Of a stretch of DNA of 64,000 bases, positions 32,419-42,405 are shown piece after piece. Where the stretch lies: positions 1 through 64,000 of the forward strand of contig JAFUQZ010000021.1 of NCBI GenBank assembly GCA_017472085.1, read 5' to 3'. Source of the DNA: Akkermansia sp. (GTDB lineage: Bacteria; Verrucomicrobiota; Verrucomicrobiia; Verrucomicrobiales; Akkermansiaceae). The notes beneath the pieces were generated by a model. It saw only the letters and a list, made by a program, of their open reading frames with translations. It was not told the DNA's origin and made no database searches. A program made the position numbers and the translations under genes. Each line of letters starts with the position of its first letter. Within the stretch, counting starts at the first letter, position 1.

Positions 32419-33465
32419 ATGGATGACTTATCTCCCAATCAGGATTATCTTTGGATGATGCGAGCCGTAGAGCTGGCACGGCGCGGTGTAGGCACGACCA
32501 GTCCGAATCCGCCGGTAGGAGCCGTTATAGTACGCGATGGATTTATTCTGGGAGAAGGCCATCATGAAATAGCCGGTGAGCTGCATGCCGAGCGTCGTGC
32601 CATCGACAATGCCCGCTGGAAAGGTAATGAACAATGGCTGAAGGGTTCCACTATTTATGTGACGCTGGAACCCTGCTCGAGCTACGGACGCACGCCTCCC
32701 TGCACAGAGGCTATCATCGAAGCAGGTATCAGCAGAGTTGTCTATGGAGCTGTAGACCCGGATGAGCGTCATCGTGGCAGGGCAGATGAAATCCTGCGTG
32801 CGCATGGAATCGAAGTGGAACATGGTGTATGTGGGGAAGTGTGCGAGATATTGGTACGCCCCTGGGCCTGGTCGGTCAAGCATCGGCGTCCATGGGTGCT
32901 GGCAAAGGTGGCCACGACCATGGACGGACGCATGACGCGCCGTGATGACCGCTGGTTGTCCAGCCCGAAGGCGCTTCGCAATGCCCACCAGCTGCGGGCA
33001 GAGAGCGATGCCATTCTGGTGGGAGGCGGAACGGTGCGGATGGATGACCCGGCACTGACGATACGCACGCCGTTGCAGGTACCCTCACCGCGCAAGAAAC
33101 AGCCCTATCGCATCGTTCTGACACGCGACCGCAACAGTATACCGGCCGACTGTCAATTGCTGACGGATAAGTACGCAGATCGAACGATTATTCTGGAACA
33201 GGTGTCTGATTTGAAGGTGATGCTGGAAGAGCTGTACAGCCGATACGGCATCGTGAATCTTCTGCTGGAATGCGGCGGGCAGCTGCTGCGGCATTTCCTG
33301 GAGGAAGGGCTCGTGAATGAATGGGTGCAGGATATTGCCCCGATTCTGGGTGGCGGCCCGGCGCCAATGGTGCCGGGGGACTACCTGAAACGCGAGTGCA
33401 GATTCAGGGAAGAGGAGATTCTGGCCTGCGAACCCGATATTATCCTGAGAGGAATACTGGAATGA
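32419..33465 (+). CDS. ribD: Bifunctional riboflavin deaminase/reductase
   Basis: 348 residues. The N-terminal deaminase has the zinc set His56-Ala-Glu58 (GELHAERRA) and Cys86/Cys95 (LEPCSSYGRTPPC). The C-terminal reductase has KVATTMDGRM, SDAILVGGGTVRMDDP and LLLECGGQLLRHFLEE. It performs the second and third steps of riboflavin synthesis after GTP cyclohydrolase II. Other rib genes are absent. The metallophosphoesterase gene starts inside its stop codon (ATGA). The upstream region is the proposed oriC. Confidence 0.96.
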   Translation: MDDLSPNQDYLWMMRAVELARRGVGTTSPNPPVGAVIVRDGFILGEGHHEIAGELHAERRAIDNARWKGNEQWLKGSTIYVTLEPCSSYGRTPPCTEAIIEAGISRVVYGAVDPDERHRGRADEILRAHGIEVEHGVCGEVCEILVRPWAWSVKHRRPWVLAKVATTMDGRMTRRDDRWLSSPKALRNAHQLRAESDAILVGGGTVRMDDPALTIRTPLQVPSPRKKQPYRIVLTRDRNSIPADCQLLTDKYADRTIILEQVSDLKVMLEELYSRYGIVNLLLECGGQLLRHFLEEGLVNEWVQDIAPILGGGPAPMVPGDYLKRECRFREEEILACEPDIILRGILE

Positions 33466-34295
33466 AATACTGGCGATGGTATGTGAGACTCTTCATCCTG
33501 TTGACAATGGGCGCTGCGGCGCTGTATGCCTGCTTTGCGGAGCGGGAATGGATAGAGGTCACACACCATCGCCTGGAGCTTCCTGAATGGCAGGGCGGGA
33601 CGGCGCGGCTGGCGGTGTTGAGCGATTTGCATGTACGGCCGGAAGATGAGGAATATCTGAAACGCATCGTTAAGCTGACCATGCAGCAGAAGCCGGATGC
33701 GGTGTTGCTGCTTGGGGATTATGTGAACGATACTCGCAACACGCTGACTCTCGAAAAGTTTGAGGAAATACTGAAACCCCTCTCAACCGTGCCTTGTTTT
33801 GCCGTGCTGGGCAATCATGACTACTGGTATGGAGCCCGGAAATTACGGCAGATGTTCAAACGTCTGAATATTCCTCTGATGGAAGGCAAAAAGCAGGATT
33901 TGCCCGTTGGAGAAACGGCTCTCACCATCGCCGGGATGCGCTGTGCCTTCACATATCGATACCCCGGTGCTGTCTCGCAGCCCGAAACCGGCAAACCCTT
34001 TATCCTGCTGACCCACTCCCCGGCGGGAGTGAAGTTTGCCCCTCCCGGAACGTCTATTACCCTTTCCGGCCACACCCACGGCGGGCAGATTCGATTGCCA
34101 TTCTATGGTGCTCTGGTGATGCCGGATCGGGATGTTGACCGCAAAAAGTCTGCCGGTTATCATGAGACGAAAGGGCGGGCATTTTATGTGAGTCGCGGTC
34201 TGGGTACCAGCCAGCTGCCTCTGCGCTTCTGCTGCCGCCCGGAAATTCTGATATTAGAGGTGGCAGGATTCTCCGCATTGTCGGAACAGGCCTGA
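33462..34295 (+). CDS. Membrane-anchored metallophosphoesterase (YaeI-like)
   Basis: About 277 residues from ATG 33462 (MKYWRWYVRLFILLTMGAAALYACF), which overlaps the ribD stop. One N-terminal membrane helix is followed by the calcineurin-like core: LSDLHV, LLGDYVND, LGNHDYWYG, LLTHSP and SGHTHGGQIRLP, giving all Asp, His and Asn metal ligands. Related enzymes remove phosphate from UDP-diacylglucosamine or cyclic nucleotides; the substrate here is open. Being coupled to ribD may hint at a flavin-nucleotide phosphatase, but that is only a guess from context. Confidence 0.9.
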   Translation: MKYWRWYVRLFILLTMGAAALYACFAEREWIEVTHHRLELPEWQGGTARLAVLSDLHVRPEDEEYLKRIVKLTMQQKPDAVLLLGDYVNDTRNTLTLEKFEEILKPLSTVPCFAVLGNHDYWYGARKLRQMFKRLNIPLMEGKKQDLPVGETALTIAGMRCAFTYRYPGAVSQPETGKPFILLTHSPAGVKFAPPGTSITLSGHTHGGQIRLPFYGALVMPDRDVDRKKSAGYHETKGRAFYVSRGLGTSQLPLRFCCRPEILILEVAGFSALSEQA

Positions 34296-34330
34296 AGTCC
34301 TGTCATGATACTTGCCAGAGGTAAAGGCTT

Positions 34331-35092
34331 ATGATAGAATGCGCGACCGTGAAATCGCTCGTGCAACAGGTAATGGTGATGCTGACAGTGCTGCTTCTGG
34401 CAGGGTGTTATCCTGCCCAGGTTCAATATCCCTATACCGTGGCGGTCACCAAAAAACGTGTTACCCTCAGGGATAACCTGCTGGCCTTGCTTCCCGCTGC
34501 TCAGCAGAAAGAACAGGCCGCGCAGGAGGAAGCCCGCTGGCTGGCTGATACGGCCTACAAGGCGGCTGCCGGTATATCGCGCCTGAACGGCTCCTGGTTC
34601 CCCGGCTGGGCGGGCAATGCCCTCATCAACGCCCGATTGCAGGACCGCGGCCTCTGCTGGCACTACCAGCATGATATGTACCGCGAGCTGCGGCGGCGGC
34701 CGCTGGATTATTTCCGGCTGGGATGCTGCGTGCGCGATGCCACCCGCGCGTCTGAGCATAATTGCCTGTATATTGCCGCCCGCGATGCTGACTGGCCGAA
34801 TGCCTGGGTGCTGGATGCCTGGATGTGGAACGGGCGATTGAAAGTGAATGATGCCCGGAAGCTGAATCCGCGGCGCTGGACGGATTCGCCCTCCGTATGC
34901 CGCACACAGTCCGTCTGCTACCCGGAGGGGCACACCTGGCCCATGGAGCATTGGAGCGTGCTGCGCTCCGCGGATGGCGATTATCAGGGCTACTGGATGG
35001 AGGAGACGAGGCGTTCCTCGCAGTACCGGCGCATGTATGATAATATCCTGAAGGGCAGGGAAGAACACCCCGGTTCCCTTACCAACTATTGA
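34331..35092 (+). CDS. Papain/transglutaminase-like lipoprotein A
   Basis: 253 residues with lipobox LLLAGC (Cys26). A helical segment EEARWLADTAYKAAAG precedes RGLCWHYQHDMYRELRRR with Cys109. Then come SEHNCLYIAA with His143 and WVLDAWMWNGRL with Asp162. This Cys-His-Asp order and spacing fits a compact papain-fold (transglutaminase-like) enzyme. Extra Cys residues (GCCVRD, VCRTQSVC) may form disulfides. AGAGG stands before the ATG. It is 3 bases from its paralogue, which it matches along its length. The substrate is unknown; cell-wall or protein targets are possible. Confidence 0.7.
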   Translation: MIECATVKSLVQQVMVMLTVLLLAGCYPAQVQYPYTVAVTKKRVTLRDNLLALLPAAQQKEQAAQEEARWLADTAYKAAAGISRLNGSWFPGWAGNALINARLQDRGLCWHYQHDMYRELRRRPLDYFRLGCCVRDATRASEHNCLYIAARDADWPNAWVLDAWMWNGRLKVNDARKLNPRRWTDSPSVCRTQSVCYPEGHTWPMEHWSVLRSADGDYQGYWMEETRRSSQYRRMYDNILKGREEHPGSLTNY

Positions 35093-35095
35093 CAG

Positions 35096-35857
35096 ATGAC
35101 ATTTGACCGGACAGGCAGATTGCTCGTGCTGTTATCGGCCCTCGTGCTGATGGCCTGCCAGACGGCCCCGCCGCCGGAGTATGCCTACACCCCGCCCATC
35201 ACCGAAAAGCGCGTGGAGCTGCAGCAACGGATGTTGCGTCTGTTGCCGCAGGTGCAGCAGAGCGAACCCGCTGCGCGGGAGGAAGCCCGCTGGCTGGCCG
35301 ATACCGCCTACAAGGCAGGGGCAGCCATTGCCCGCTATAACGACCCTGTTTTCATGGCCTGGATGAATAATCGCATGGTCAACTCCATGTGGAATTTCAG
35401 TGAGCGCGGCCTCTGCTGGCACTACCAGCACGACATGTACCGCGAGCTGCGTCGCCGGGCGTTGAGCTATTTCCGCATCGGCTGCTGTGTCAGAGACAAA
35501 GGCGATGGATCCGAACACCATTGCGTCTATGTCTCTGCCGCCGGGGGAGCCTGGCCGGAGAGCATCATCCTGGACCCCTGGATTTGGAACGGTCGGCTGG
35601 AAGTGCTGGCGAACGGAGATTTCCCGCTGAAACGCTGGGAAGATGAACCGGGTATTCTCCCGTTTTTGCAGAGCGTCTATCCCGAGCGCCATTTGCAGCC
35701 CTTTGAGCACTGGGCGCGCGTGAAAGACGGCAGCGGTTTCCGGGGCTATGTGAGCAGCTTCACCGAGGAAGGCAAAAACAGCCGCCAGGGCAGGCTCATG
35801 CAGAAGCGCATCCGGCAGGGCATGCAACAGCGCGGCGGTAAGCTTTATCACTATTGA
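35096..35857 (+). CDS. Papain/transglutaminase-like lipoprotein B
   Basis: 253 residues, the same length as lipoprotein A and clearly a tandem duplicate. The lipobox is LMAC (Cys21). The shared core is EEARWLADTAYKAGAA, RGLCWHYQHDMYRELRRR (Cys107), EHHCVYVSAAG (His141), IILDPWIWNGRLEV (Asp160) and SVYPERH near the end. The two blocks around Cys are identical at 18 of 18 residues, while the N-termini and tails have diverged, as expected if the Cys-His-Asp site is under selection. carB follows after about 110 bases. Confidence 0.7.
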   Translation: MTFDRTGRLLVLLSALVLMACQTAPPPEYAYTPPITEKRVELQQRMLRLLPQVQQSEPAAREEARWLADTAYKAGAAIARYNDPVFMAWMNNRMVNSMWNFSERGLCWHYQHDMYRELRRRALSYFRIGCCVRDKGDGSEHHCVYVSAAGGAWPESIILDPWIWNGRLEVLANGDFPLKRWEDEPGILPFLQSVYPERHLQPFEHWARVKDGSGFRGYVSSFTEEGKNSRQGRLMQKRIRQGMQQRGGKLYHY

Positions 35858-35966
35858 GATAACAGCATACGGGCAGAAAACAGGTAGAAAAAAAACGCAG
35901 ATAATTGCATATTAGTCTTGCAATTTAGGCTCATTTGTGGCATATATCTGCAAGTTTACACCAATC

Positions 35967-38900
35967 ATGCCTAAAGACACGTCTATCAAGAAGATTCTCG
36001 TCGTTGGCTCCGGTCCCATCGTGATCGGACAGGGTTGCGAATTTGACTACTCCGGCACCCAGGCCTGCAAGGCCCTTCGCGAGGAAGGATACGAGGTTGT
36101 ACTTGTCAACTCCAACCCCGCCACCATCATGACGGATCCGGAGACGGCACCACGCACCTACATTGAGCCCATCACTCCCGAATACGTGGAGAAGATTATC
36201 GCCCGGGAGCGTCCGGATGCCATGCTGCCCACCCTCGGCGGACAGACCGCGCTCAACTGCGCGATGGAGCTGCACCGCCGCGGCGTGCTGGAAAAGTACG
36301 GCGTGCGCATGATTGGCGCCAATGCCGAGGCTATCGACAAGGGCGAAGACCGCCAGCGATTCAAGGATGCCATGGTCAAAATCGGCCTGGATGTGCCCGC
36401 CAGCGGCGTGGCTCACAACATGACCGAAGCCTGGGACATCGCCAAAAACGTCATCGGCAGCTATCCGATGATTATCCGTCCCGCTTTCACCCTGGGCGGC
36501 AGCGGCGGTGGTATCGCCTACAACAAGGCTGAGTTCGAGGAAATCTGCCTGAGGGGTCTGGATCTGTCCCCGGTGAATGAGGTTCTGATTGAGGAATCCC
36601 TGCTGGGTTGGAAGGAGATTGAGATTGAGGTGATGCGCGACCGCAACGATAACTGCATCATCATCTGCTCCATTGAGAACCTGGACCCCATGGGTATCCA
36701 CACCGGTGACTCCATCACCGTGGCACCCGCCCAGACCCTCACCGCCCGTGAATACGCTCTGCTGCGCCAGGCCTCTTTTGACATCATCCGCGAAATCGGC
36801 GTGGAATCCGGCGGCAGTAACATTCAGTTCGCCGTTGACCCGAAGACCGGCCGCCAGGTCATCATTGAGATGAACCCGCGCGTGAGCCGCTCCTCCGCGC
36901 TGGCTTCCAAGGCCACCGGTTTCCCCATCGCCAAGTTTGCCGCCAAGCTGGCCGTCGGCTACACGCTGGACGAGCTGCGCAACGACATCACCAAGACCAC
37001 CCCCGCCGCTTTCGAGCCCACCGTGGACTACGTGGTGTGCAAGGTTCCGCGCTTCACCTTTGAGAAGTTCAAGAAGGCAGATGAGCGCCTGACCACCTCC
37101 ATGAAGAGCGTGGGTGAGGTCATGAGCATCGGCCGCACCTTCAAGGAATCCCTGCAGAAGGCCCTCCGCTCTCTGGAGACCGGCCGCTGGGGCTTCGGTT
37201 TCGATGCCAAGGACCCGGTGAATCCCACCCGCTCCGAAATCGTCAACAAGCTGGCCACCCCGAACGCCGACCGCATCTTCTGGTTACAGACCGCCTTTGT
37301 GAACGGCTTCACCATCGAGGAGGTGGAAGAGCTGACCGCCATCGACCCCTGGTTCCTGGATCAGCTCAAGCAGCTGGCCGATGCCGGCATGCAGCTGGCC
37401 ACCCTCGATCTGGCAGAAGCCAAGAAACTCGGCTTCTCTGACCGCCAGATTGCACTGGCCCGCGGTTGCAGCGAGGATGACATCCGCGCCGAGCGCAAGG
37501 CCAAGGGCATTACCGCCATCTACGGCCTGGTGGATACCTGCGCCGGTGAGTACCAGGCCATCACGCCTTACTACTACTCCACCTATGGCGAGCAGAACGA
37601 AGCCCGCCCCAGCGACCGCCGCAAGATTATGATTCTGGGTGGCGGCCCCAACCGAATCGGGCAGGGCATTGAGTTCGACTACTGCTGCGTGCATGCCTCC
37701 TTTGCTCTCAAGGAGCTGGGGTATGAGACCATCATGGTCAACTCCAACCCGGAGACCGTTTCCACGGACTTCGACACCTCGGATAAGCTGTACTTCGAAC
37801 CGCTCACCCTGGAAGATGTGCTCAACATCGTGGACCAGGAGAAGCCGGAGGGCGTTATCGTCCAGTTCGGCGGCCAGACCCCGCTGAACCTCGCCGCCGC
37901 TCTGGAAGAGCGCGGTGTGCCCATCATCGGCACCAGCCCCCGCAGCATCGAGCTGGCCGAGGACCGCAAGTATTTCTCCGCCCTGCTGGATGAAATCGGC
38001 CTCAAGCAGGCAGAAGCCGGCACCGCCACCAACGAGGAAGAAGCCGTGGCTGTGGCCCGGCGCATCGGATTCCCCGTGCTGGTGCGTCCCTCCTTCGTGC
38101 TGGGCGGTCGTGCCATGATGATTGTGTACGATGAGCAGGAACTGCGCACCTACATGCGCGAAGCCGTGGATGCCTCCCCGGAACGCCCCGTGCTCGTGGA
38201 CCGCTTCCTGGAAAATGCTCTGGAAATCGACGTGGACGTCATTGCCGACGGCGAGATGAGCGTGGTGGGTGCCATCATGCAGCACGTTGAGCCCGCCGGT
38301 ATCCACTCTGGTGACTCCGCCTGCATGATTCCGCCGAACCGTGTCTCCCCCGCCATGCATGCGGAAATGATGCGTGCCGCCAAGGAACTGGCCGCCAAAC
38401 TCAACGTGAAGGGTCTCATGAATTGCCAGTTTGCCATCAAGGACGAGCAGCTCTACGTCATCGAGGTGAACCCGCGAGCCTCCCGCACCGTTCCCTTCGT
38501 CTCCAAGTCCATCGGCGTGCCGCTGGCCAAACTGGCTGCGAAGGTCATGAGCGGCATGAAGCTCAGCGAACTTGGCTTCACCAGGGAAGTGGTGCCGCCG
38601 TACTACACCGTGAAGGAAGCCGTATTCCCCTGGAACCGTTTCCCGGGTATCGACGTGGTGCTGGGTCCGGAAATGCACTCCACCGGCGAGGTGATGGGTG
38701 TGGACACCGACCCCGAGCTGGCCTACCTCAAGAGCCAGATTTCCGCCTTCAACCCGCTGCCCACGGAAGGCACGGTGTTCATCTCCGTGAACGACCGCGA
38801 CAAGGACACCGCCCTGGAAGTGGCCCGCAACATTGCGGAAGCCGGCTTCACCATCTGTGCCACCAAGGGTACGATGATTCACCTCCTGCAGAACGGCATT

Positions 38901-39176
38901 GAGTGCGACCGCGCCTACAAAGTGTGGGAAGGCCGCCGCCCGAACATCGTGGACCGCATCAAGAACAACGAAATCTGCTTCGTCATCAATACCCCCGGTT
39001 CTCACGATGCCCGCGCAGACGAGGTGGCCATCCGCGCCGCCGCCGTCAGCACCGGTATCTCCTATGCCACGGATATCTCCAGCGCCCGCGCCTGCGCCGC
39101 TGCCATCCTGCACAGCAAGAACAAGGTGACGGAGGTTCGCACCCTTCAGGAGCTCCACGCATCCAATCAGGGCTGA
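35967..39176 (+). CDS. carB: Carbamoyl-phosphate synthase large subunit
   Basis: 1,069 residues from ATG 35967 ([23 protein letters not shown]), against 1,073 in E. coli. Two ATP-grasp halves are seen ([42 protein letters not shown]), each with its [16 protein letters not shown]-type start. A C-terminal MGS-like regulatory domain follows ([26 protein letters not shown]). The enzyme makes carbamoyl phosphate for pyrimidines and arginine with CarA, which is not adjacent. The longer frame from 35937 is rejected. A possible promoter is TTGCAA (35918) with CATATA (35941). Confidence 0.98.
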   Translation: MPKDTSIKKILVVGSGPIVIGQGCEFDYSGTQACKALREEGYEVVLVNSNPATIMTDPETAPRTYIEPITPEYVEKIIARERPDAMLPTLGGQTALNCAMELHRRGVLEKYGVRMIGANAEAIDKGEDRQRFKDAMVKIGLDVPASGVAHNMTEAWDIAKNVIGSYPMIIRPAFTLGGSGGGIAYNKAEFEEICLRGLDLSPVNEVLIEESLLGWKEIEIEVMRDRNDNCIIICSIENLDPMGIHTGDSITVAPAQTLTAREYALLRQASFDIIREIGVESGGSNIQFAVDPKTGRQVIIEMNPRVSRSSALASKATGFPIAKFAAKLAVGYTLDELRNDITKTTPAAFEPTVDYVVCKVPRFTFEKFKKADERLTTSMKSVGEVMSIGRTFKESLQKALRSLETGRWGFGFDAKDPVNPTRSEIVNKLATPNADRIFWLQTAFVNGFTIEEVEELTAIDPWFLDQLKQLADAGMQLATLDLAEAKKLGFSDRQIALARGCSEDDIRAERKAKGITAIYGLVDTCAGEYQAITPYYYSTYGEQNEARPSDRRKIMILGGGPNRIGQGIEFDYCCVHASFALKELGYETIMVNSNPETVSTDFDTSDKLYFEPLTLEDVLNIVDQEKPEGVIVQFGGQTPLNLAAALEERGVPIIGTSPRSIELAEDRKYFSALLDEIGLKQAEAGTATNEEEAVAVARRIGFPVLVRPSFVLGGRAMMIVYDEQELRTYMREAVDASPERPVLVDRFLENALEIDVDVIADGEMSVVGAIMQHVEPAGIHSGDSACMIPPNRVSPAMHAEMMRAAKELAAKLNVKGLMNCQFAIKDEQLYVIEVNPRASRTVPFVSKSIGVPLAKLAAKVMSGMKLSELGFTREVVPPYYTVKEAVFPWNRFPGIDVVLGPEMHSTGEVMGVDTDPELAYLKSQISAFNPLPTEGTVFISVNDRDKDTALEVARNIAEAGFTICATKGTMIHLLQNGIECDRAYKVWEGRRPNIVDRIKNNEICFVINTPGSHDARADEVAIRAAAVSTGISYATDISSARACAAAILHSKNKVTEVRTLQELHASNQG

Positions 39177-39199
39177 ACCCACCTCCGATAAAACGTCTC

Positions 39200-39237
39200 G
39201 CCGCCTCCCGCAATACACCCCCGGGAGGCGGCTTTTT
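39200..39237 (+). terminator. carB terminator
   Basis: GCCGCCTCCC (39200-39209) pairs with GGGAGGCGGC (39223-39232) and is followed by five T. Its right half (39221-39237) recurs exactly at 40404-40420. Confidence 0.9.
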
Positions 39238-39287
39238 CGGAATGTTGCATTCCATTAACCGGTATAAAAAGAACAATATCTGATACT

Positions 39288-40312
39288 GTGAAGAACCAAG
39301 TTACCATCCGCAGTTCCGCCGCAGAATACCTGACTTACATCGCCAGCGTAGGTGAGGCAGCAGAACAATTTGAAATCCGCTATGAGGATGAGAATATCTG
39401 GTTGACGCAGAAGATGTTGGCCTCATTGTACGGCGTGGATACAAGAACCATCAACTACCACCTGAAAAAGGTTTTTGCAGATGCGGAATTGAGTGAGGAT
39501 TCAGTTATCCGAAAATTTCGGATAACTGCCGCCGACGGCAAAAACTACCGGGCGCTGCACTATGGAATACAGGCCGTCATAGCGGTGGGCTTCAAAGTAA
39601 ACTCCGAACGGGCGGTACAGTTTCGCAAGTGGGTGAATGCCATAGCGCATGAGTACACCATCAAAGGCTGGGTGATGAGCGCCTGAAACAGGGCACTTAT
39701 CTCTCCGACAAATACTTTGACGAGCAGCTGGAGCGTGTGCGCGAGATCCGCGCCAGCGAACGCCGCTTTTACCAGAAAGTGACGGATATCTATGCTACCG
39801 CTGTTGACTATGATCGCACGGCTGCGGCTACGCGCCGTTTTTATGCTACGGTGCAGAACAAGTTGCACTACGCCGTACACGGGCACACGGCCGCTGAGTT
39901 GATTGTGAAACGCGCTGATGCTGAAAAGCCGCACATGGGGCTCACCACCTGGAAGGATGCACCGGATGGCAAAATCATCCGCAGCGATGTCAGTGTGGCC
40001 AAGAACTATCTGAGCGCGGAGGAAATGGCACAGCTGAACCGCCTGGTGACGGCGTATCTTGACTTTGCAGAAAGCATGGCATTGCGCAAAATACCGCTGA
40101 CCATGGAGGACTGGGAAAAGCGCCTCAATACCTTCACCGAAATGTTTGAGTACGGCCTGTTGAAAGATGCCGGACGGGTAACGACGGAAATTGCCGGGCT
40201 GCATGCAGAAACGGAGTTTGAGAAATACCGAATCGTGCAGGACAAATTGTTCCTTTCTGACTATGACCGCTACCTGTTGGAGCTGGAGGAGGAAATGAAA
40301 GGAAAACAGTAA
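39288..40312 (+). pseudogene. rhuM: RhuM-family protein, frameshifted
   Basis: Two adjoining frames make one RhuM-type protein of about 340 residues. The first part (39288-39686, GTG start) has IWLTQKMLASLYGVDTRTINYHLKKVF and GIQAVIAVGFKVNSERAVQFRKWVN, then stops after KGWVMSA. The second frame, from 39674, continues DERLKQGTYLSDKYFDEQLERVREIRASERRF and on to 40312. A net loss of one base near 39672-39674 explains the break; the fixed reading would be GW(V)DERLKQ. RhuM proteins are widespread on islands and phages, with a DNA-binding-like N-terminus and unclear function. A sequencing error is possible. Confidence 0.8.
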
Positions 40313-40386
40313 TTGGTCTCATATCTGAGGAAAATATCTTGCTTTATGCACGGATTGGAGACCCACATATGAGTGAAAAAAGAATT

Positions 40387-40420
40387 CGCCTCCTGAAATA
40401 ACTCCGGGAGGCGGCTTTTT
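40387..40420 (+). terminator. Terminator after rhuM
   Basis: CGCCTCC (40387-40393) pairs with GGAGGCG (40407-40413), followed by GC and a T run. Confidence 0.8.
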
Positions 40421-40487
40421 TTATGGCTGAGCAGCGGCGGGGGTGATGAACGCCGAGACACGGCCCCCGCTGCAGAGCAGGGTAGTA

Positions 40488-41732
40488 TCAGGCGGTTCCC
40501 TCGCGCTTGCGGTCGCGGCGGCGGTAGCCGGTGGGGGTTTCCTCTGCCTTGAAGTTGTAGATGGGCTTGAGGATATCATTCACTTCGACCGTCGGATCGA
40601 TATGGCCGAGGATAGCGTCCATACCCTTGTAGGCCATGGGGGCTTCATCCAGGGTCTTGCTGCTCACGGAGGTGGTGTAGATACCCTCCATCTGGCGCTG
40701 AAATTCCTCCAGAGAGAGGTTTTCCAGTGCCGCAGAACGGCTCATGATACGGCCGGCACCGTGCGGGGCACTCTGATTCCAGTCATCGTTTCCCTTACCG
40801 GTACCGATGATGCAGCCGTCGCGCATGTTGATGGGGATGAGAAGCCTCTCACCCAGTCGGGCAGAGATGGCACCCTTGCGTACGATGTTGCTTTCATGGT
40901 CGATGTAGTTGTGTGTGGTATGGAAGGCATCATGCGCCACCAGACCGAGCCGCCCGATGATGATTTCTGCCATGAGTTCGCGGTTTCGCAAGGCAAAACG
41001 CTGGCAGATGGCCATATCGTGCAGATAGTCCTGGCGGGCCTCCCCCTCCAGATAACAGAGGGCCGGCGGAATCAGGTTTCCCCCGCCCGGTGCGGCGGCT
41101 CTCAGGGCTTTGATAGCTTCGGAGATTTCCTTCTCGCGCCCCTCTGCCCGCAGTTGCATGGCGAGGGCATGGCACTGCTCGCGCAGTTCCTTGGAAGAGA
41201 TATGGGATTCTATGGCCCGGTTCTGGTAAATCTCACAGACCTGGTGCCCGAGGTTTCGGGAGCCGGAATGGAGGATGAGGTAGTAGTTACCCTCCGAATC
41301 CACATCCACCTCCGCAAAGTGGTTACCACCGCCCAGGGAACCAAGGCTTCGGCGCAGGTGCGGCACATTCTTCAGCTTGCTGAAGCAGCGCAGAGCCTCC
41401 ATCTCCGGGAAATCTTCCACAATCTCACGGTGGGCGTGCATACCGCCCGGAATGTTGCGGTGCATCACCTCATCCAGCGCAGGCAAATCCGGCTTCTTCT
41501 TGCCCAGACAAAGCGTGTACATACCGCAGCCGATATCCACACCCACGATGTTCGGAATCACCTTGTCTCCCAAATCTGCCGTGAATCCAATCACACAGCC
41601 CATCCCGGCGTGTACATCCGGCATGATGCGAATCTTTGCCTCGGCAAACGCAGGCTGGGCCACCAACTTTGCAATCTGCGTACGGGACTTCTCATCGATA
41701 CAGTCCGTAAAAATCTTGACATTTGCGTTCAT
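40488..41732 (-). CDS. rtcB: RNA-splicing ligase RtcB
   Basis: 414 residues with RtcB hallmarks: MPDVHAGMGCVIGFT, NIVGVDIGCGM with the metal Cys, SLGGGNHFAEV, LHSGSRNLGHQV and the guanylylated His loop SAPHGAGRIMSR. It joins RNA 2',3'-cyclic phosphate ends to 5'-OH ends using GTP and Mn2+, repairing cut tRNA or rRNA. No rtcA, rtcR or archease is adjacent. It is the 3'-most gene of a leftward group with the SprT-like gene and recA; the gap to the SprT-like gene is about 90 bases. Confidence 0.95.
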   Translation of the reverse strand: MNANVKIFTDCIDEKSRTQIAKLVAQPAFAEAKIRIMPDVHAGMGCVIGFTADLGDKVIPNIVGVDIGCGMYTLCLGKKKPDLPALDEVMHRNIPGGMHAHREIVEDFPEMEALRCFSKLKNVPHLRRSLGSLGGGNHFAEVDVDSEGNYYLILHSGSRNLGHQVCEIYQNRAIESHISSKELREQCHALAMQLRAEGREKEISEAIKALRAAAPGGGNLIPPALCYLEGEARQDYLHDMAICQRFALRNRELMAEIIIGRLGLVAHDAFHTTHNYIDHESNIVRKGAISARLGERLLIPINMRDGCIIGTGKGNDDWNQSAPHGAGRIMSRSAALENLSLEEFQRQMEGIYTTSVSSKTLDEAPMAYKGMDAILGHIDPTVEVNDILKPIYNFKAEETPTGYRRRDRKREGTA

Positions 41733-41822
41733 GGCTGCATCTTAACAGAAAAATACCTGTGATACAACGCATCGATTCGCATGTATCATGACTCAATAGT
41801 CATTTATTGCTTCGGTTTGTTA

Positions 41823-42362
41823 TCAGGGCAATGTCCTGATGACCAGGTGGCCGAGCGTCTCTGCTTTTCTGCCCGGGATGTAACAATGCTTCAGGCGGGA
41901 GGGCTGTCGGCGGGGGCGGGAAACGTAGGTGCGGAACACCTCTCCGGTGCTGTCGTGTACCAGAGCGTAGCGCGGGGAGCGGGGCAGGCACGGTGGGGAG
42001 AAATCCTCGCAGCGGGTGGTGGCTCGCTCTCCCGGGATGCCCAGAGCAGCGCAGTAATGCCGCCAGACGCTGCCGTGACCGCGGCTTCGGCGGCGTTCCC
42101 AGGCGAGGGCATGTGCCAGCTCGTGCAGCAGCGTGCGCCGCACCAATTCCGGGTCGCGCGACAGATAGTGTGCCAGAAAATGGCGGGAGAGAGTGATACG
42201 CTTTTCAGCGGGGCGGCAGCAGCCCAGGCGGCGGGTGGCGCGGTCAGTTCCGAATCGCCACCCCTCCAGCCCCAGGGCAGCAAAACACCCCGCCGCCCAC
42301 TCAGCCGGAAAATCCGGGCTGTCCGGGGCAGGGCAGGGTGGTAGGAGGTATTGATTGACCAT
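41823..42362 (-). CDS. SprT-like zinc metalloprotease
   Basis: About 179 residues from ATG 42362 (MVNQYLLPPCP). The zinc site HELAH stands in LLHELAHALAWE at about residues 80-84, with a third His in RGHGSVWRHYCAALG. This fits the SprT/Spartan family, which cuts proteins crosslinked to DNA in eukaryotes and archaea; bacterial roles are little known. Cys residues downstream (TRCEDF, PPC, KHC) may form part of a zinc ribbon. The ATG at 42389 falls in a dispersed ATTGACG-type repeat and is not used. Being next to recA is compatible with a DNA-repair role. Confidence 0.82.
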   Translation of the reverse strand: MVNQYLLPPCPAPDSPDFPAEWAAGCFAALGLEGWRFGTDRATRRLGCCRPAEKRITLSRHFLAHYLSRDPELVRRTLLHELAHALAWERRRSRGHGSVWRHYCAALGIPGERATTRCEDFSPPCLPRSPRYALVHDSTGEVFRTYVSRPRRQPSRLKHCYIPGRKAETLGHLVIRTLP

Positions 42363-42370
42363 CGGGATTT

Positions 42371-42405
42371 TTAATTCGTCAATCGTCAATGGTCAATCGT
42401 CAATT
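42371..42405. repeat. Dispersed intergenic repeat (ATTGACGA type), copy 3
   Basis: TTAATTCGTCAATCGTCAAT followed by GGTCAATCGTCAATTTTA lies between recA and the SprT-like gene. On the minus strand it reads ATTGACGATTGACC and ATTGACGATTGACGAATTAA. Confidence 0.5.

Larger units (their letters stand above)
39221..40420. repeat. 17-bp direct repeats flanking the rhuM cassette
   Basis: CCGGGAGGCGGCTTTTT occurs at 39221-39237 and again at 40404-40420. The two copies are halves of two terminators and bracket a 1.2-kb segment with only the broken rhuM gene. Confidence 0.7.

Noticed and set aside
39288-39686. Independent 132-residue gene
   Set aside because: Its sequence continues in the next frame as the rest of RhuM, so it is half of a frameshifted gene.
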